A stretch of 64,000 nt of DNA. Origin: Candidatus Gastranaerophilales bacterium. Lineage in GTDB: Bacteria; Cyanobacteriota; Vampirovibrionia; Gastranaerophilales; Gastranaerophilaceae. Location of the stretch: the NCBI GenBank assembly GCA_944327255.1, contig CALVHA010000002.1, positions 1-64,000 of the forward strand. Direction: 5' to 3'. The position numbers and the translations under genes are program-made. The notes beneath the pieces were generated by a model that was not told the DNA's origin, did not search any database, and saw nothing but the letters and a program-made list of their open reading frames with translations. Shown here piece after piece: positions 61,416 to 64,000 of the stretch; the stretch's first letter is position 1, and each line of letters opens with the position of its first letter.

Positions 61416-62392
61416 TAATGATAGCTGTGGCATTTTTGCTTTCAATGATTTTATGTTTATTGTTTGGCGTGCCATATATAGATTTTTTGAGAAAAAAAAC
61501 AATAGGACAATATGTTAAGGATTGTGCTCCGGAAGCTCATGCAAAAAAACAGGGAACTCCGACTACTGGAGGTGTTTTTATTGTAATTGCTATATTAATC
61601 TCTTCAATAATCACTTTATTTTTGGCTGAAAGATTTAATAATGCTGCATTAATTATCTTGATTACTCTTTTATTTTATACTTTTGCTGGATTTCAGGATG
61701 ATTATATTAAGCTTAGGGGGCATGCAAATGACGGCCTTTCTGCAAGGGGTAAATTACTTCGACAAATTGCAATTGCCCTTTTACCTACTATATATGTTAT
61801 GATGACAAATCCTTACGGAACATATTTTTCTGTCGGTTCTCATATGATTGATTTGAAATGGCTGTATCCGTTTTTCTCAGTATTTGTTATTACCGGAGCA
61901 TCAAATGCATATAATTTAACAGACGGATTGGACGGGCTTGCTGCTTCTACAGGGGTGTTTGCATTTGCTGGAGCTTCTATTATTTCTTTATACAGCGGGT
62001 ATCATGAAGTTGCGATTATTGCAGCTACTGTTGCTGGAGCTTTGTTTGGATTTTTAAAATATAACAAACCTAAGGCAGAAGTTTTTATGGGAGATACTGG
62101 CTCGCTTGCTATCGGTGGGTTGCTTGGAACGTTAGCTGTTATGGGAAAATTTGAGTTTTTATTAATTTTTCTCGGCGGGGTTTTTGTTTGTGAAACGTTG
62201 TCTGTTATTATTCAGGTTACAAGCTTTAAGACTACTGGAAAAAGAGTTTTTAAAATGTCCCCTATTCATCATCATTTTGAACTTTGCGGCTGGAGTGAGA
62301 AGAAAGTTGTTGCGGTATTTGCGCTTGTTGCTGCAGCACTTGCTGCTTGTGCTTTAATATTATTTTATTTGACTATGAGAGGTATTTTCTAA
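61412..62392 (+). CDS. mraY: Phospho-N-acetylmuramoyl-pentapeptide transferase
   Basis: 326 residues, about ten membrane segments. It forms lipid I from UDP-MurNAc-pentapeptide and undecaprenyl phosphate. Diagnostic parts: HAKKQGTPTTGG, the aspartate pair FQDDYIKLR, NAYNLTDGLDGLAAS, PKAEVFMGDTGSLAIGGLLG and MSPIHHHFELCGWSEKKV near the C-terminus. It follows murF with overlap ATGA and shares a 1-nt TAATG junction with murD. Confidence 0.97.
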   Translation: MIMIAVAFLLSMILCLLFGVPYIDFLRKKTIGQYVKDCAPEAHAKKQGTPTTGGVFIVIAILISSIITLFLAERFNNAALIILITLLFYTFAGFQDDYIKLRGHANDGLSARGKLLRQIAIALLPTIYVMMTNPYGTYFSVGSHMIDLKWLYPFFSVFVITGASNAYNLTDGLDGLAASTGVFAFAGASIISLYSGYHEVAIIAATVAGALFGFLKYNKPKAEVFMGDTGSLAIGGLLGTLAVMGKFEFLLIFLGGVFVCETLSVIIQVTSFKTTGKRVFKMSPIHHHFELCGWSEKKVVAVFALVAAALAACALILFYLTMRGIF

Positions 62393-63747
62393 TGTTGTCA
62401 CATTGGTATGATAAAAAAGTTTTAGTTATAGGATTGTCAAAAAGCGGTATTTCTGCTGCAAAATTTTTGAATCGTCACGGTGCAGATGTTTATTTAACGG
62501 AATTTAATCCAGCAAAAACTTCTGATGAAGAGATTATCAATGAACTTAGAAAACTTGGTGTAAATGTTGAAACGGGTGGACATTCTGATGAATTTATCAA
62601 CGATTGTTATATCGCAGTAACAAGTCCTAGCGTTCCGTTAGAGGCTGAGATTATGCAGAAATTAAAAGAGCGTAAAGTTCATGTTATCTCGGAAGTTGAG
62701 CTTGCCTTTTCTCAAACTTCAAAACCATTTATTGCAATAACTGGAACTAACGGGAAAACTACAACTACGGCGTTGGCGGCTCATATTTTAAACAGTGAAT
62801 ATAAGGCGGAACCTTGTGGAAATTACGGGAGACCTCCTTGTGATTTGGTTGATGAAGAAGATATTGATTTTTTCGTTTGTGAATGTTCATCATTTCAATT
62901 GACATATTCTCCTTCATTTCAGCCACAGATATCTGTTTTTACGAACTTTACACCTGATCATATTACTTGGCATAAAACTTTGGAAAACTATTTTGAGGCT
63001 AAGTCCAGAATTTTTAAATCTCCGCAAAATCCTGCTTTTTCTGTTTTGAATGCGAAAGATGAAAAACTTCTTGCTTTTTCTAAACATGCTGAAGGGGAAG
63101 TTTTTATGTTTGGAGATGATGTCGGAGAAAATTGTTCTTATGTCAAGGACGATTTTATATGGTTTAAACGTAACGGAAAGGCTGAAAAGATAATATCGCT
63201 TAAGGAATGCCCATTTATTGGAGAACATAACTGGCAGAATGCTGAATGTGCAATTATTTGTGCAAAAATTGAGGGAATTTCAAATGAGGATATTCGTCAG
63301 GCTATAATATCATTTAAAGTGCCGGAACATAGGCTTGAAAAATTTGCATCAAAGGATGGTATAACATTTTATAACGATTCTAAAGCAACAAATCCTGAGG
63401 CATCTCTTGTTGCAATTAATTCTTTCAGTGATTGTAACGTAGCACTGATTGCCGGCGGGCGTGATAAAATGACAGACTTAACAGAATTTTGTGAAGCAAT
63501 AAATAAACATATTAAAACTGTCATCTTAATAGGTGAGGCAACCGACCGTTTTGAAGAAAATTTGCGTAAAAACGGGTTTGAGAATATTATAAAAGAAGAT
63601 TCTATACAAAGTGCAGTGGATAAATCTATTGAAATACATCCTGATGTAGTTTTATTATCCCCTGCTTGTGCAAGCTTTGATATGTTTAGCGGATATGAAG
63701 AAAGAGGAAGGGTTTTCAAGGAAGATGTCTTATCGAAAATCGGATAG
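62392..63747 (+). CDS. murD: UDP-N-acetylmuramoylalanine--D-glutamate ligase
   Basis: 451 residues from ATG 62392 (MLSHWYDKKVLVIGLSKSG); the longer ORF start is inside mraY. It adds D-glutamate to UDP-MurNAc-L-Ala. N-terminal Rossmann-like part, ATP loop ITGTNGKTTTTALAA, CECSSFQLTYSP, NFTPDHITWHKTLENYFEAKSRIF, and C-terminal GITFYNDSKATNPEASLVAI then AGGRDKMTDL, VILIGEATDRF and LLSPACASFDMFSGYEERG. Its 3' end overlaps the ftsW start by 23 nt. Confidence 0.97.
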   Translation: MLSHWYDKKVLVIGLSKSGISAAKFLNRHGADVYLTEFNPAKTSDEEIINELRKLGVNVETGGHSDEFINDCYIAVTSPSVPLEAEIMQKLKERKVHVISEVELAFSQTSKPFIAITGTNGKTTTTALAAHILNSEYKAEPCGNYGRPPCDLVDEEDIDFFVCECSSFQLTYSPSFQPQISVFTNFTPDHITWHKTLENYFEAKSRIFKSPQNPAFSVLNAKDEKLLAFSKHAEGEVFMFGDDVGENCSYVKDDFIWFKRNGKAEKIISLKECPFIGEHNWQNAECAIICAKIEGISNEDIRQAIISFKVPEHRLEKFASKDGITFYNDSKATNPEASLVAINSFSDCNVALIAGGRDKMTDLTEFCEAINKHIKTVILIGEATDRFEENLRKNGFENIIKEDSIQSAVDKSIEIHPDVVLLSPACASFDMFSGYEERGRVFKEDVLSKIG

Positions 63748-64000
63748 GTTAAGAGAACAGTATGCTCAAGAGCATAAAAGACATATACAAAGCGTAATAA
63801 CTTCCGCACCTGATAGAGCATTGCTTATTACGGTTGCGTTTCTTGTTATTATTGGTTTTTTGGCGATTTTTTCTGCCTCTGCGCCTAAATGTATTGATGA
63901 AGGCGGAAACCCTGCTCAGTTTTTGTTTAAGCAGCTAATCTGTTTTGTTGTCGGTTTTATAGGTATGAAATTTTTCACAAATTTTGATTACAAAAAATTG
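63725..64000 (+). CDS. ftsW: FtsW-family lipid II polymerase, N-terminal fragment
   Basis: 92 codons, open to the right window edge. ATG 63725 lies within the end of murD. A basic cytosolic N-terminus (RKSDRLREQYAQEHKRHIQ) precedes the first membrane helix (RALLITVAFLVIIGFLAIFSASAP) and a second (FKQLICFVVGFIGMKFF). The FSAS end of the first helix is standard for FtsW/RodA/SpoVE proteins. Position after murD, as in most dcw clusters, makes FtsW the best call over RodA. Confidence 0.88.
   Translation, partial: MSYRKSDRLREQYAQEHKRHIQSVITSAPDRALLITVAFLVIIGFLAIFSASAPKCIDEGGNPAQFLFKQLICFVVGFIGMKFFTNFDYKKL

Overview
The window is AT-rich Gram-negative chromosomal DNA that most resembles gut Vampirovibrionia/Melainabacteria (order Gastranaerophilales), the non-photosynthetic sisters of Cyanobacteria. 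Reasons: a Ycf45-type R3H ATPase; LL-diaminopimelate-type lysine/cell-wall genes; prepilins with an AFTLAEVLITLGIIGVVAA-type signature; and many orphan proteins that start with a short 'IxFxG/A'-like N-terminal peptide and have no Sec signal. This placement is inference from protein style and was not checked by a search. The genetic code looks standard. No tRNA, CRISPR array, phage module or insertion sequence was recognised.

Layout. 1-10 kb is accessory: a Fic-like start at the left edge, lineage-specific hypotheticals, a GNAT protein, a prepilin gene whose frame is broken by an 11-G tract, a guanidine-I riboswitch controlling an SMR guanidinium exporter, an XRE regulator and a two-domain glycosyltransferase. 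9.6-12 kb holds rpsF-ssb-rpsR, dapF and ogt. 12-24 kb holds a SWIM/SNF2 helicase, a PC4-like protein, priA, an OmpR-type regulator, the pyruvoyl enzymes speD and panD, a second XRE protein, an MlaE/MlaF lipid transporter pair, a DapL-like aminotransferase and an MgtC-like protein. 24-31 kb holds a peptide ABC importer (two permeases and a binding lipoprotein, no ATPase), a primary-type sigma factor, rlmB and nadA. 31-33.5 kb holds a PilM-PilN fusion plus PilO. 33.5-41 kb holds a radical SAM protein, a comF-type gene, alaS, deoB, a small ferredoxin and ahcY.

41-64 kb: a 1397-residue GH13-like protein without a signal peptide; tsf and rpsB with a large hairpin between them; two paralogous exported proteins; DAHP synthase; TPR proteins; the Ycf45-type ATPase; a GNAT-like protein; two zinc-dependent MDR dehydrogenases; rpmA-rplU; an orphan membrane protein split at an A8 tract; and the start of the division/cell-wall cluster murF-mraY-murD-ftsW, which runs off the right edge.

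The genes suggest an envelope-building bacterium that makes its own meso-DAP (DapL-like, DapF), has a type IV pilus/competence apparatus (prepilin, PilMN, PilO, ComF-like) and handles guanidine and peptides. The most unusual signals are the homopolymer switch in the prepilin gene, a second homopolymer frameshift in the orphan membrane protein, the common N-terminal peptide on unrelated proteins (including the GH13 enzyme), and the PilM-PilN fusion.
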